A stretch of 10,808 bases of DNA. Source: Methanolinea sp. SDB. Its GTDB lineage: Archaea > Halobacteriota > Methanomicrobia > Methanomicrobiales > Methanospirillaceae. This document shows, one piece after another, positions 1 to 6,208 of the stretch. Both the position numbers and the translations under genes were made by a program. The stretch's first letter is position 1. Each line of letters starts with the position of its first letter. The stretch is from positions 1-10,808 of the forward strand of contig LKUF01000053.1 of the NCBI GenBank assembly GCA_001412335.1, given 5' to 3'. Below the pieces are notes generated by a model that made no database searches, was not told the origin of the DNA, and saw only the letters and a list, made by a program, of their open reading frames with translations.

Positions 1-230
1 ACATAGATGTCCTGACTCACAGGAGAATCACCGATCTCATATCCGAACTCAATATGCTTGGCGTCATCAATACCAGGGTCGTTAGTCGTGGTCGATATGG
101 AAGGACAAAAGAGATGTGGTTTGATGCAAATACCTCTAAGATATGGGATGTCATCCAGAATGACCAGCGCCTGAGTGCCCAGGGCCTTGGGCAGATGGAC
201 ATCCAGTGGGTGAAAACCCTGTTCAGGTGA
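1..230 (+). CDS. Orc1/Cdc6 replication initiator, C-terminal fragment
   Basis: This is the last 75 codons of an Orc1/Cdc6-type initiator, read in the frame beginning at base 3 and ending in TGA at 228-230; the start and the AAA+ ATPase domain lie left of the window. The visible part reads HRRITDLISELNMLGVINTR, then VVSRGRYGRTKEMWFDAN. This is the typical C-terminal winged-helix domain of archaeal Orc1/Cdc6, in which the recognition helix is followed by the beta-wing (residues around RGRYGRTKE). In the family, this domain binds origin recognition boxes and the AAA+ domain loads the MCM helicase. The gene overlaps nothing, but the Shine-Dalgarno of the next gene sits on its stop codon, so the two are probably co-transcribed. 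I identified it from this domain alone; which paralogue it is cannot be told. Confidence 0.85.
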   Translation, partial: IDVLTHRRITDLISELNMLGVINTRVVSRGRYGRTKEMWFDANTSKIWDVIQNDQRLSAQGLGQMDIQWVKTLFR

Positions 231-236
231 ATACCT

Positions 237-728
237 ATGGACGAAAAAGACCTTCTCATTCTCCAGATTTTGGAGGATAACAGCCGTTTGTCACGAGACG
301 AAATGGCGCTGATGGCGGAACTCGAACCCGATGAGATCGAAAGACGCATAGCAGCCCTCGAAGAGGGAGGCGTCATCAGGAACTACACCGCCGTCATCGA
401 CTGGGATAAAGCAGTAAACGGGGAGGTTGCAGCAATAATCGATCTAAAAGTAAATCCTGAGCGGGACTACGGATATGACAGGATTGCCGACCGGATATCC
501 CGGTTCAGACAGGTCAAATCACTTCGTCTCGTCACAGGTGTCTATGACCTGCAACTCATGGTTACTGGTCGGAACATGCAGGAAATTGCCCGTTTTGTCT
601 CCGAATACATCGCTCCCATGGACAGAATCAGGGAGACAGCCACCCACATCATCATGAGGACATATAAAGAATACGGGCATTCGTTCATGGATCGGGAGAC
701 AACGGAGAGAATTCCCTATTCATTATGA
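237..728 (+). CDS. Lrp/AsnC family transcriptional regulator
   Basis: A 163-residue protein with the two-domain plan of Lrp/AsnC regulators. Residues about 2-50 form the winged helix-turn-helix (DEKDLLILQILEDNSRLSRD, then a recognition region ending GVIRNYTAVID). Residues about 63-145 form the RAM ligand-binding domain, with the TGVYDLQLMV segment (100-109) that usually lies at the amino-acid effector site. A tail of about 18 residues follows. The ATG at 237 is supported by AGGTGA at 225-230, six bases upstream, lying over the orc1 stop. The aminotransferase gene follows after 9 bases. In this family such regulators commonly bind amino acids as octamers and control adjacent amino-acid genes; control of the aminotransferase and of itself is inference. 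The effector amino acid cannot be read from the sequence. Confidence 0.9.
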   Translation: MDEKDLLILQILEDNSRLSRDEMALMAELEPDEIERRIAALEEGGVIRNYTAVIDWDKAVNGEVAAIIDLKVNPERDYGYDRIADRISRFRQVKSLRLVTGVYDLQLMVTGRNMQEIARFVSEYIAPMDRIRETATHIIMRTYKEYGHSFMDRETTERIPYSL

Positions 729-730
729 GG
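727..730 (+). promoter_or_regulatory. Shine-Dalgarno site deciding the aminotransferase start
   Basis: GAGG overlaps the TGA stop of the Lrp gene (726-728). It is 7 bases from the ATG at 738 but only 4 from the in-frame GTG at 735, so ATG 738 is the better start. Confidence 0.6.
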
Positions 731-737
731 GATAGTG

Positions 738-1901
738 ATGAAGGATTTCATTTCAAAACGGGCGAAAACAATTCCACCTTCAGGGATCAGGAAATTCTTT
801 GATCTCGCCCTGACAATGGAGGAAGTCATCTCACTCGGTGTTGGCGAACCGGATTTTTGCACTCCATGGAATATCTGCGAGGCGAGCATATACTCTATCG
901 AACAGGGTGGGACGGCATACACGTCCAATCGTGGTCTTCAGCCATTGAGGGAGGCTATCTCGTATTCTCTTGGAAAAAATTATGGGTTGTCATATGATCC
1001 CAACAGGGAGATGATCATCACGACCGGAGTGTCCGAAGGCCTGGATATAGCGGTCAGGGCAGTCGTGGATCCAGGTGATGAGGTTCTGGTCGCCGAGCCG
1101 TGTTATGTCTCCTATTCCCCCTGTGTTACCCTCGCCGGAGGAATCCCGGTACCGGTTCCCTGCTCCGAGAAGGACCATTTCCGTCTGAATCCCGACATGA
1201 TCATGGAAAAGATAACCGCCAGGAGCAAGGCTCTCATCATAAATTTTCCAAATAACCCCACCGGGGCCGTCATGAGGCGGGAACACCTGAAGGCGATGGC
1301 CGACATAGTCACCGATCATGACCTTCTTCTCATCAGCGACGAGGTATATTCTGAACTGACCTACGAGAACCGTCATATTGCCGCCGCCACAATCGGGGAT
1401 CTCCGTGAGCGCACGATCACCCTGAACGGTTTTTCCAAGGCATACGCAATGACCGGCTGGAGAATTGGGTATCTCTGCGCACCCGAGGAAATCTGCAACG
1501 CCGCCTTGAAGATACACCAGTACGTGATGCTCTGTGCCCCGGTGATGGGCCAGGTTGCTGCACTTGAAGGGATACGAAAAGGGGAGGACGAAAAAGACCG
1601 GATGGTAAGGGAATACCGGGTAAGAAGAAATGTCTTTGTCGACAGCCTGAACAGGATAGGACTCTCCTGCCATCTTCCGGAAGGTGCTTTTTATGCGTTT
1701 CCGTCCGTGGAGAAGACCGGCATGAACGATGTCGAGTTTGCCGAAACGCTCCTGAAAGAAGAGCATGTGGCAGTTGTCCCAGGCAGTGTCTTCGGCGAAG
1801 GGGGGATAAACCATGTGCGTTGTGCCTATGCCGTCTCAAGGAAGGAATTAAAGGAAGCGATCGTGCGGATGGAGCGCTTCATATCTTCTCATAGAGCATA
1901 A
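738..1901 (+). CDS. Class I/II pyridoxal-phosphate aminotransferase
   Basis: A 387-residue fold-type I, PLP-dependent aminotransferase of the aspartate aminotransferase group (subgroup I-gamma by its look). Visible signatures, counted from ATG 738: GVGEPDF near 35-40, AYTSNRG near 60-66, NFPNNPTG at 169-176 with the Asn that contacts PLP, SDEVY at 200-204 with the PLP-binding Asp and Tyr, SKAYAMTGWRIGY at 233-245 with Lys234 as the Schiff-base lysine, and a late Arg (VRCAYA, about 361) expected to bind the substrate alpha-carboxylate. Length matches the family. It sits 9 bases after an Lrp/AsnC gene, almost certainly in one transcript. A GTG at 735 would add one residue but is poorly spaced from the GAGG. 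The amino donor and acceptor cannot be assigned; aspartate, alanine or aromatic substrates are all possible. A T-rich stretch just after the stop (1907-1911) may end the transcript. Confidence 0.92.
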   Translation: MKDFISKRAKTIPPSGIRKFFDLALTMEEVISLGVGEPDFCTPWNICEASIYSIEQGGTAYTSNRGLQPLREAISYSLGKNYGLSYDPNREMIITTGVSEGLDIAVRAVVDPGDEVLVAEPCYVSYSPCVTLAGGIPVPVPCSEKDHFRLNPDMIMEKITARSKALIINFPNNPTGAVMRREHLKAMADIVTDHDLLLISDEVYSELTYENRHIAAATIGDLRERTITLNGFSKAYAMTGWRIGYLCAPEEICNAALKIHQYVMLCAPVMGQVAALEGIRKGEDEKDRMVREYRVRRNVFVDSLNRIGLSCHLPEGAFYAFPSVEKTGMNDVEFAETLLKEEHVAVVPGSVFGEGGINHVRCAYAVSRKELKEAIVRMERFISSHRA

Positions 1902-1959
1902 CCATTTTTCTGATAGATCCAGGCGAAAATTCACTATCTCATCCATCTTATGTTCAATC
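1902..1959 (+). terminator. Possible T-tract terminator after the aminotransferase
   Basis: The 58-base gap begins with ATTTTTCTGAT just after the aminotransferase stop. Archaeal termination often uses such T-runs. It is only five T residues, so this is tentative. I see no convincing TATA box or Shine-Dalgarno for the next gene here. Confidence 0.3.
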
Positions 1960-2268
1960 ATGGTTGCCATGAGAAAAGCACGATTGAATGCTATTGTAGA
2001 CATAATTGCCCTCGTATTGCTTGTCCCGACCATGCTCTCCGGAGTGGTCACACTCTGGATCCTCCCTTCAGGGGGGATCGGGTACCGGGGCGGTGCGGGA
2101 CTCCTTCAGGATGCGTACTTCTGGGGGCTTACCCGGCAGGAGTGGAGAGAGATCCACGATGTTTTCGGTATGCTATTCTTTCTTGTGATGGCTGTCCACC
2201 TGGTCCTCCACTGGCGGTACTTCAGGAATATCCACAAAATCCTGCGATCGAGACAGGAGAATCATTAA
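1960..2268 (+). CDS. DUF4405-like two-helix membrane protein with conserved histidines
   Basis: A 102-residue protein with two hydrophobic segments, about residues 11-35 and 68-85, joined by a Gly- and Trp-rich loop. The segment WREIHDVFGMLFFLVMAVHL and the following VLHWRYF resemble the DUF4405 family of small membrane proteins, which look like cytochrome b561 or formate-dehydrogenase gamma helices. His66, His80 and His84 (His66 and His80 about one helix length apart) could be haem ligands, but haem binding is inference. The basic N- and C-termini (MRKAR; HKILRSRQ) favour both ends in the cytoplasm. The ATG at 1960 or the one at 1969 could be the start; neither has a Shine-Dalgarno, so a leaderless message is likely. 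It stands alone between the aminotransferase and purA, and no flavoprotein or oxidoreductase partner is visible. Confidence 0.7.
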   Translation: MVAMRKARLNAIVDIIALVLLVPTMLSGVVTLWILPSGGIGYRGGAGLLQDAYFWGLTRQEWREIHDVFGMLFFLVMAVHLVLHWRYFRNIHKILRSRQENH

Positions 2269-2314
2269 GGGGCTTCAATCTTCGAAATAAAGGGATATTG
2301 CCCTCTGGCATGAG

Positions 2315-2328
2315 GTATATAGTTTTAT
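2315..2328 (+). promoter_or_regulatory. TATA box for purA-trm112
   Basis: GTATATAGTTTTAT lies 34-47 bases before the purA ATG. Archaeal transcription usually starts about 25 bases after the TATA centre, which here gives a start near 2343-2352 and a leader of only about 10-20 bases. No Shine-Dalgarno is present before the purA ATG. Confidence 0.5.
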
Positions 2329-2361
2329 GGCGTCCCCTGATCAATAGTAGATGGTTGCATA

Positions 2362-3372
2362 ATGACCTGTACAATAATCGTTGGTGGCTTCTTTGGCGAT
2401 GAGGGCAAGGGGAAAATTGTCGCCCATATCGCACACCAGGACAGACCAACAATAATTTCGCGTGGAGGTGTTGGTCCCAACGCAGGCCACACGGTTATTG
2501 TTGGAGACAAGGAATACGGTGTCCGGATGGTCCCATCGGGATTCGTTTACCCTGATGCGCGGCTCATGATTGGAACCGGTGTGCTTGTCGATCCGAGGGT
2601 TTTCAAACATGAAGTGGAGATGCTCGGAGTCGGTGACAGAATTTTTATCGACAGTCGCTGTTCGATAATTGATGAAGAGCACATCGCCAGGGATAAGTCA
2701 AGTGATCACCTTGCAAAGACCATCGGAAGCACCGGGAGCGGCTGCGGACCCGCCAATTCAGACCGTGTCCTGAGAACAGCCCGGCAGGCAAAAGATCTGC
2801 CGGAATTGTCCAGGTACCTGACAGACGTTCCGATGGAACTCAACTCCGCCATAGAACGGGGAGAAAACATCCTTCTCGAGGGGACCCAGGGTTTCGGGAT
2901 ATCACTCTATTACGGGACATATCCGTTTGTCACAAGCAAAGATACGTCAGCTTCCCAGATTGCTGCAGACAACGGCGTAGGGCCGACACGCATCGATGAC
3001 GTCGTTGTTGTCTTCAAGGCATATCCCACCCGGGTAGGGGAGGGTCCGTTTTCGACCGAGATGGATCGGAGTGTCTCGGACAGGCTTGGTATACAGGAAT
3101 TCGGGACGGTCACCCACCGACAGAGGAGAATCGGACAGTGGGACGGCGAAATGGCCCGCTATTCTGCGATGATCAACGGATGTACACAGGTTGCGATAAC
3201 CGGTATCGACCGGGTTGACAAGGACTGTTACGGAGTCACGGAATACGAAAAACTCTCTGTCAAGGCACGCGAGTTTTTGAAGATGGCAGAAGATGATATC
3301 GGATATCCGATAACCCTGATCTCAACAGGTCCTGAAGTTTCCCAGATAATCGACATACGTGAAAATCGATGA
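2362..3372 (+). CDS. purA: Adenylosuccinate synthetase, short archaeal form
   Basis: Makes adenylosuccinate from IMP, aspartate and GTP, the first committed step to AMP. The 336 residues carry GDEGKGK at 12-18 with the catalytic Asp13, NAGHT at 40-44 with the catalytic His43, the IMP/GTP-contact region EGTQGFGISLYYGTYPFVTS (173-192), a basic RQRRIG loop at 253-258, GIDRVD at 281-286 in place of the bacterial T/NKLDVLD purine-binding motif, and STGPE at 321-325. It is about 90-100 residues shorter than the bacterial enzyme (about 430), as known for archaeal PurA such as that of Methanocaldococcus, so it is not truncated. The start fits the family because VVG-type beta strand and GDEGKGK follow at once. 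It overlaps the next gene by ATGA. The three-codon frame just before the ATG is described separately. Confidence 0.95.
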   Translation: MTCTIIVGGFFGDEGKGKIVAHIAHQDRPTIISRGGVGPNAGHTVIVGDKEYGVRMVPSGFVYPDARLMIGTGVLVDPRVFKHEVEMLGVGDRIFIDSRCSIIDEEHIARDKSSDHLAKTIGSTGSGCGPANSDRVLRTARQAKDLPELSRYLTDVPMELNSAIERGENILLEGTQGFGISLYYGTYPFVTSKDTSASQIAADNGVGPTRIDDVVVVFKAYPTRVGEGPFSTEMDRSVSDRLGIQEFGTVTHRQRRIGQWDGEMARYSAMINGCTQVAITGIDRVDKDCYGVTEYEKLSVKAREFLKMAEDDIGYPITLISTGPEVSQIIDIRENR

Positions 3373-3551
3373 AGAGATCACTGCTTCCCATCCTCTGCTG
3401 TCCGACCTGCAAGGGCGATCTGGTTCTCTCTGTAGTAGAAGAGGATGAATCGGAGATTCTCGAAGGTAGTCTGTATTGCAGTGCCTGTGGGGTTTCCTAC
3501 CCGATAACGGAGGGTATCCCCGATCTCCTTCCCCGGAAAAAGAATATCTAG
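3369..3551 (+). CDS. Trm112-like zinc protein (methyltransferase activator)
   Basis: A 60-residue protein of the Trm112/UPF0434 family. It shows LLPILCCPTCKGDL (residues 5-18), then LYCSACGVSYPITEGIPDLL (35-54). The pairs Cys11/Cys14 and Cys37/Cys40 are the expected zinc ligands, and the YPI-(T/R)-(E/D)GIP ending is diagnostic. In eukaryotes and in Haloferax, Trm112 is a partner that stabilises and activates methyltransferases acting on tRNA, rRNA or release factors. No methyltransferase gene is adjacent here, as is common for a hub protein. The start ATG (3369-3371) overlaps the purA TGA as ATGA, so translation is probably coupled to purA. Cys10 is an extra cysteine beside the zinc site. Confidence 0.88.
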   Translation: MKRSLLPILCCPTCKGDLVLSVVEEDESEILEGSLYCSACGVSYPITEGIPDLLPRKKNI

Positions 3552-3664
3552 GTATTCTTTGAGAGAAAGCGGGCCGTTCCATCCGCGCCTATGATCAATT
3601 GTCGGCATTGTTGCGGAGATAAACCCGGAAATACTTTCCAGAAGTAATCACGGTGTGAGCCCGG
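3552..3664 (+). promoter_or_regulatory. Gap before cbiB with a weak TATA box
   Basis: This 113-base gap separates trm112 from cbiB. AAATACTT at 3629-3636 is a weak TATA candidate, about 30 bases before the cbiB ATG. GGTG at 3652-3655 lies 9 bases before the ATG and may serve as Shine-Dalgarno. I see no cobalamin-riboswitch-like element and no strong hairpin. Confidence 0.35.
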
Positions 3665-4594
3665 ATGTTATGGATTCGAATTCTTATCCTGCCGCTGGCG
3701 CTCCTGGCGGACAGGCTTATCGGTGATCCACGTTCCGCGCTCCATCCCGTGGCGCTTGTTGGACGGTTTATCGGGTGGTGGGGAAGCCCCGCCCTGATGC
3801 CGCCCGCATTCCAGCGTCTTTTTGGAATGTTGATGTGGGTATTGACGGTCATTCTCTTCGCCCTCCCATTCTATTGCCTCGAACAGTTTCTCCCCTGGTA
3901 TATCTTCCTTGTTGGAGGTCCCATCCTGCTGAATTTCTGTTTTGCGTGGCGATCCCTGGAGGAGCATACCGGATCAGTCGTCCAGTCGCTTCAGAAGAAC
4001 CTGCCCGAGGGCAGGAGACAGGTCTCCCTGCTCGTGAGCCGGAGCACGTCAGATCTCGATCCGGGCCAGGTTCTCTCTGCGGCGTATGAGTCTTTATGCG
4101 AGAACCTCGTGGACAGCATTATTGCACCTCTCTTCTATTACTCCCTCTTTGGCCTTGCCGGCGCTGCGGTGTACAGGGCGGCAAATACGATGGATGCCAT
4201 GCTCGGGTACAGGGACGAGCGTATACGGCTTGGATGGTTCTCTGCGCGGGCGGACGACATCCTCAATTATATTCCTGCACGAATTGCCGGGGTAATCCTC
4301 CTCATCTATTTTGCATGGAAAGGCCGCTTTGCAATGGCCTGCCAGACTCTCCAGATAGATGGACACAAAAGACCTGGAATAAACGGGGGCATTCCCATTG
4401 CTATTATTGCAGGTGGAACGGGTGTCATGTTCGAGAAACCGGGAGTGTACCGGATCGGTCCGGGAGTCGTCCCGCTTGAAGAGGCCGGCAATGAGATCAT
4501 GGCGGCTGTTCGGGCAGTAACGCTAATTTTTTCGCTTCTTATGGTTGCTGCACTACTTTTATTGGGATCTCTTGCCAAATATATAGGCATATGA
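3665..4594 (+). CDS. cbiB: Adenosylcobinamide-phosphate synthase CbiB
   Basis: An integral membrane enzyme of cobalamin synthesis that joins adenosylcobyric acid to aminopropanol (or its phosphate), giving adenosylcobinamide (phosphate). The 309 residues match the family length (300-320). Visible signatures are LADRLIGDPRSALHPVALVG (14-33), the cytoplasmic segment ANTMDAMLGYRDER (173-186) followed by GWFSARADDILNYIPARI, and GINGGIPIAIIAGGTGV (238-254) followed by EKPGVYRIG. In many bacterial CbiB proteins the equivalent of RPGING reads SPNAG, so this loop differs. Hydrophobic segments lie near 2-15, 51-90, 150-170, 204-217 and 283-301. It is the first gene of a chain with pdxS and pdxT, overlapping pdxS by ATGA. 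Confidence 0.92.
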   Translation: MLWIRILILPLALLADRLIGDPRSALHPVALVGRFIGWWGSPALMPPAFQRLFGMLMWVLTVILFALPFYCLEQFLPWYIFLVGGPILLNFCFAWRSLEEHTGSVVQSLQKNLPEGRRQVSLLVSRSTSDLDPGQVLSAAYESLCENLVDSIIAPLFYYSLFGLAGAAVYRAANTMDAMLGYRDERIRLGWFSARADDILNYIPARIAGVILLIYFAWKGRFAMACQTLQIDGHKRPGINGGIPIAIIAGGTGVMFEKPGVYRIGPGVVPLEEAGNEIMAAVRAVTLIFSLLMVAALLLLGSLAKYIGI

Positions 4595-5487
4595 AACTCG
4601 AGGAACTGAGGTTCGGCACCGAGCTGCTGAAACGCGGTTTTGCATCCATGCAAAAAGGCGGGGTAATAATGGATGTTGTCAATGCCGACCAGGCAGTGAT
4701 CGCAGAGGAATCAGGTGCCGTTGCAGTGATGGCCCTTGAACGGGTTCCTGCAGATATCAGGAAGGCCGGTGGGGTGGCACGGATGGCCGATCCGGGCATA
4801 ATCCTGGATATAATCGATGCGGTATCCATTCCTGTCATGGGCAAGGTGAGGATCGGACATTTGGTGGAAGCCCAGGTACTCGAGTCGCTCGGTGTAGATA
4901 TGATCGACGAGAGTGAGGTCCTCACTCCTGCCGATGAACAGTTTCACATCGACAAGAAACAGTTCACGGTTCCATTTGTCTGCGGGGCCCGTGACCTGGG
5001 TGAGGCGCTCCGCCGCATACACGAGGGAGCGGCAATGGTTCGCACAAAGGGCGAGGCAGGAACAGGAAACGTCGTTGAGGCCGTCCGACACATGAGAAAC
5101 ATCATGGGCGAGATACGAAGCCTGCAGGGAAGGAACGACCAGGAGATCATCGACAGGTCCCGGGATCTCGAGGCTCCCCCGGACCTCCTGCTCGAGACGG
5201 TACGGATGGGAAGGCTCCCCGTGGTCAACTTCTCGGCGGGAGGAATCGCAACACCGAGCGATGCGGCTCTCATGATGCAGCTTGGAGCTGATGGGGTATT
5301 TGTCGGATCGGGAATATTCCTCTCTGCAGAACCTGAGAGGATGGCACGGGCAATCGTCGAGGCGGTGAACCACTTTGATGAACCTTCCGTGATTGCCAGT
5401 GTCAGCAAGGGACTTGGCGAGGCTATGAAAGGCCTGGATGTTCACACTCTCAGGGAAGATGAGGTGCTCCAGTATCGTGGGCGTTAA
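4591..5487 (+). CDS. pdxS: Pyridoxal 5'-phosphate synthase, PdxS subunit
   Basis: The synthase subunit of the DXP-independent route to vitamin B6. It condenses ribose 5-phosphate, glyceraldehyde 3-phosphate and ammonia to PLP, with ammonia supplied by PdxT. The 298-residue (beta-alpha)8 barrel has VIMDVV with Asp28, PVMGKVRIGH with Lys85, and MVRTKGEAGTGN with Lys153. These match the Asp24, Lys81 and Lys149 positions of Bacillus PdxS, the two lysines being the covalent intermediate sites. The phosphate-binding FSAGGIATPSDAALMMQLGA (224-243) and GVFVGSGIF follow. The start ATG at 4591 overlaps the cbiB TGA (ATGA), and the end overlaps pdxT by 11 bases. All catalytic residues are present, so it should be active. 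The usual particle is a dodecamer decorated with PdxT. Confidence 0.96.
   Translation: MKLEELRFGTELLKRGFASMQKGGVIMDVVNADQAVIAEESGAVAVMALERVPADIRKAGGVARMADPGIILDIIDAVSIPVMGKVRIGHLVEAQVLESLGVDMIDESEVLTPADEQFHIDKKQFTVPFVCGARDLGEALRRIHEGAAMVRTKGEAGTGNVVEAVRHMRNIMGEIRSLQGRNDQEIIDRSRDLEAPPDLLLETVRMGRLPVVNFSAGGIATPSDAALMMQLGADGVFVGSGIFLSAEPERMARAIVEAVNHFDEPSVIASVSKGLGEAMKGLDVHTLREDEVLQYRGR
5461..5466 (+). promoter_or_regulatory. Shine-Dalgarno site deciding the pdxT start
   Basis: GAGGTG within the 3' end of pdxS lies 10 bases before the GTG at 5477. The in-frame ATG at 5459 overlaps this site, so it could not be the start served by it. Confidence 0.5.
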
Positions 5488-6064
5488 AATAGGAGTACTT
5501 GCGCTTCAGGGGGATGTAAGCGAACACATATCGGCTTTTTCCCGTGCATTGAGAGCTACCGGCAGGGAAAAGGGGTCGGAGGTAATCGCTGTCCGGAAGG
5601 CGGCGCAATTATCCCATCTCGACGGTTTGGCCATTCCTGGCGGCGAATCCACCACAATATCCCGTCTTATTCAGAAGAACGGGATGCATGATCCTCTCAT
5701 CTCCTTTGGCGGCGGCATATTCGCCACCTGTGCAGGCATGGTCCTCATGGCGTCATGCGTGGACGACCCGCGAATAAAACCTCTTGCACTGATCGATATC
5801 GACGTGAAGAGGAACGCCTTTGGGAGGCAGAGGGAGTCATTCGAGGCAGATCTCGAGATGGCAGATCTAGCAGGACCGTTTCACGCGATATTCATACGGG
5901 CACCCGTGGTCACAAGGGCGGGACCAGGCGTCGAAGTGCTCGCGCGGATCGATTCGGGAATTGTCGCTGTAGCCCAGGGCAGGCACATGGCACTTTCATT
6001 TCATCCCGAGCTTGGAGATGATCTCCGTATGCACCAGAAATTCATTCAGAATCTTGAAAAATAA
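5477..6064 (+). CDS. pdxT: Pyridoxal 5'-phosphate synthase, glutaminase subunit PdxT
   Basis: A class I glutamine amidotransferase that hydrolyses glutamine and passes ammonia to PdxS. From GTG 5477 it has 195 residues, as is usual. VKIGVLALQGDVSEH (3-17) is the family N-terminus, PGGESTT (54-60) is the oxyanion region, and the triad is Cys85 in FATCAGM, His176 and Glu178 in FHPEL. RNAFGRQRESFE (112-123) is also diagnostic. I chose GTG 5477 because homologues begin just before KIGVLALQGD and because of the upstream GAGGTG. In-frame ATGs at 5459 and 5438 would give 6 or 13 extra residues. About 5 extra residues lie near 28-33 compared with the usual spacing before the IPGGES motif. It overlaps pdxS by 11 bases, so the two subunits are coupled. 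Confidence 0.94.
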   Translation: MGVKIGVLALQGDVSEHISAFSRALRATGREKGSEVIAVRKAAQLSHLDGLAIPGGESTTISRLIQKNGMHDPLISFGGGIFATCAGMVLMASCVDDPRIKPLALIDIDVKRNAFGRQRESFEADLEMADLAGPFHAIFIRAPVVTRAGPGVEVLARIDSGIVAVAQGRHMALSFHPELGDDLRMHQKFIQNLEK

Positions 6065-6070
6065 CCAGAA

Positions 6071-6101
6071 TCTCTTTTTTCCCAAATAACAGGATCTTTT
6101 T
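6071..6101 (+). terminator. T-rich terminator of the cbiB-pdxS-pdxT operon
   Basis: Two T-runs follow the pdxT stop: TCTCTTTTTT at 6071-6080 and CTTTTT at 6096-6101. Archaeal RNA polymerase commonly terminates at such oligo-T stretches without a required hairpin. The next gene is convergent, so termination is expected here. The 61 bases after the second T-run (6102-6162) show nothing I can assign. Confidence 0.55.
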
Positions 6102-6162
6102 AGATGCGTGAGGCACCGGGCGGAAAATCCTGCAAAATAAATCACACAACTCTGATCGATAC

Positions 6163-6199
6163 ACCAGAAAAACAAAAAGAAAATGGCGTAGCCATTTTC
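6163..6199 (-). terminator. Hairpin plus T-tract terminator of hppA
   Basis: Read on the minus strand, about 9 bases after the hppA stop, a perfect 9-base stem GAAAATGGC / GCCATTTTC with a 3-base loop (6179-6199) is followed by TTTTTGTTTTTCT. This has the form of a bacterial intrinsic terminator. The plus strand has no T-tract after the stem, so it acts only for the minus strand. Confidence 0.65.
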
Positions 6200-6208
6200 A
6201 TATGAAAA

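Noticed and set aside
990..1814. 274-codon open frame antisense to the aminotransferase
   Set aside because: It lies wholly inside a well-recognised gene, has no family-like motif, and fits the open antisense frames expected from the codon bias of a moderately GC-rich genome.
1950..2402. 150-codon frame starting at ATG 1950, overlapping the DUF4405 gene and the purA start
   Set aside because: It has Cys-, Pro- and Arg-rich composition without hydrophobic helices or motifs, and it runs through the purA promoter; the frame at 1960 has clear membrane segments and family features.
3552..3664. Cobalamin riboswitch upstream of cbiB
   Set aside because: No B12-box-like sequence or large paired structure is visible in the 113 bases, and such riboswitches are mainly bacterial.
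4577..4585. AAATATATA as a promoter for pdxS
   Set aside because: It is only 5 bases before the pdxS ATG, so transcription would begin inside the gene; the pdxS start is coupled to cbiB by ATGA.
4711..5445. 244-codon open frame antisense to pdxS
   Set aside because: It mirrors a fully conserved gene, has no recognisable motif and its composition (rich in His, Arg, Ser) looks like a shadow.
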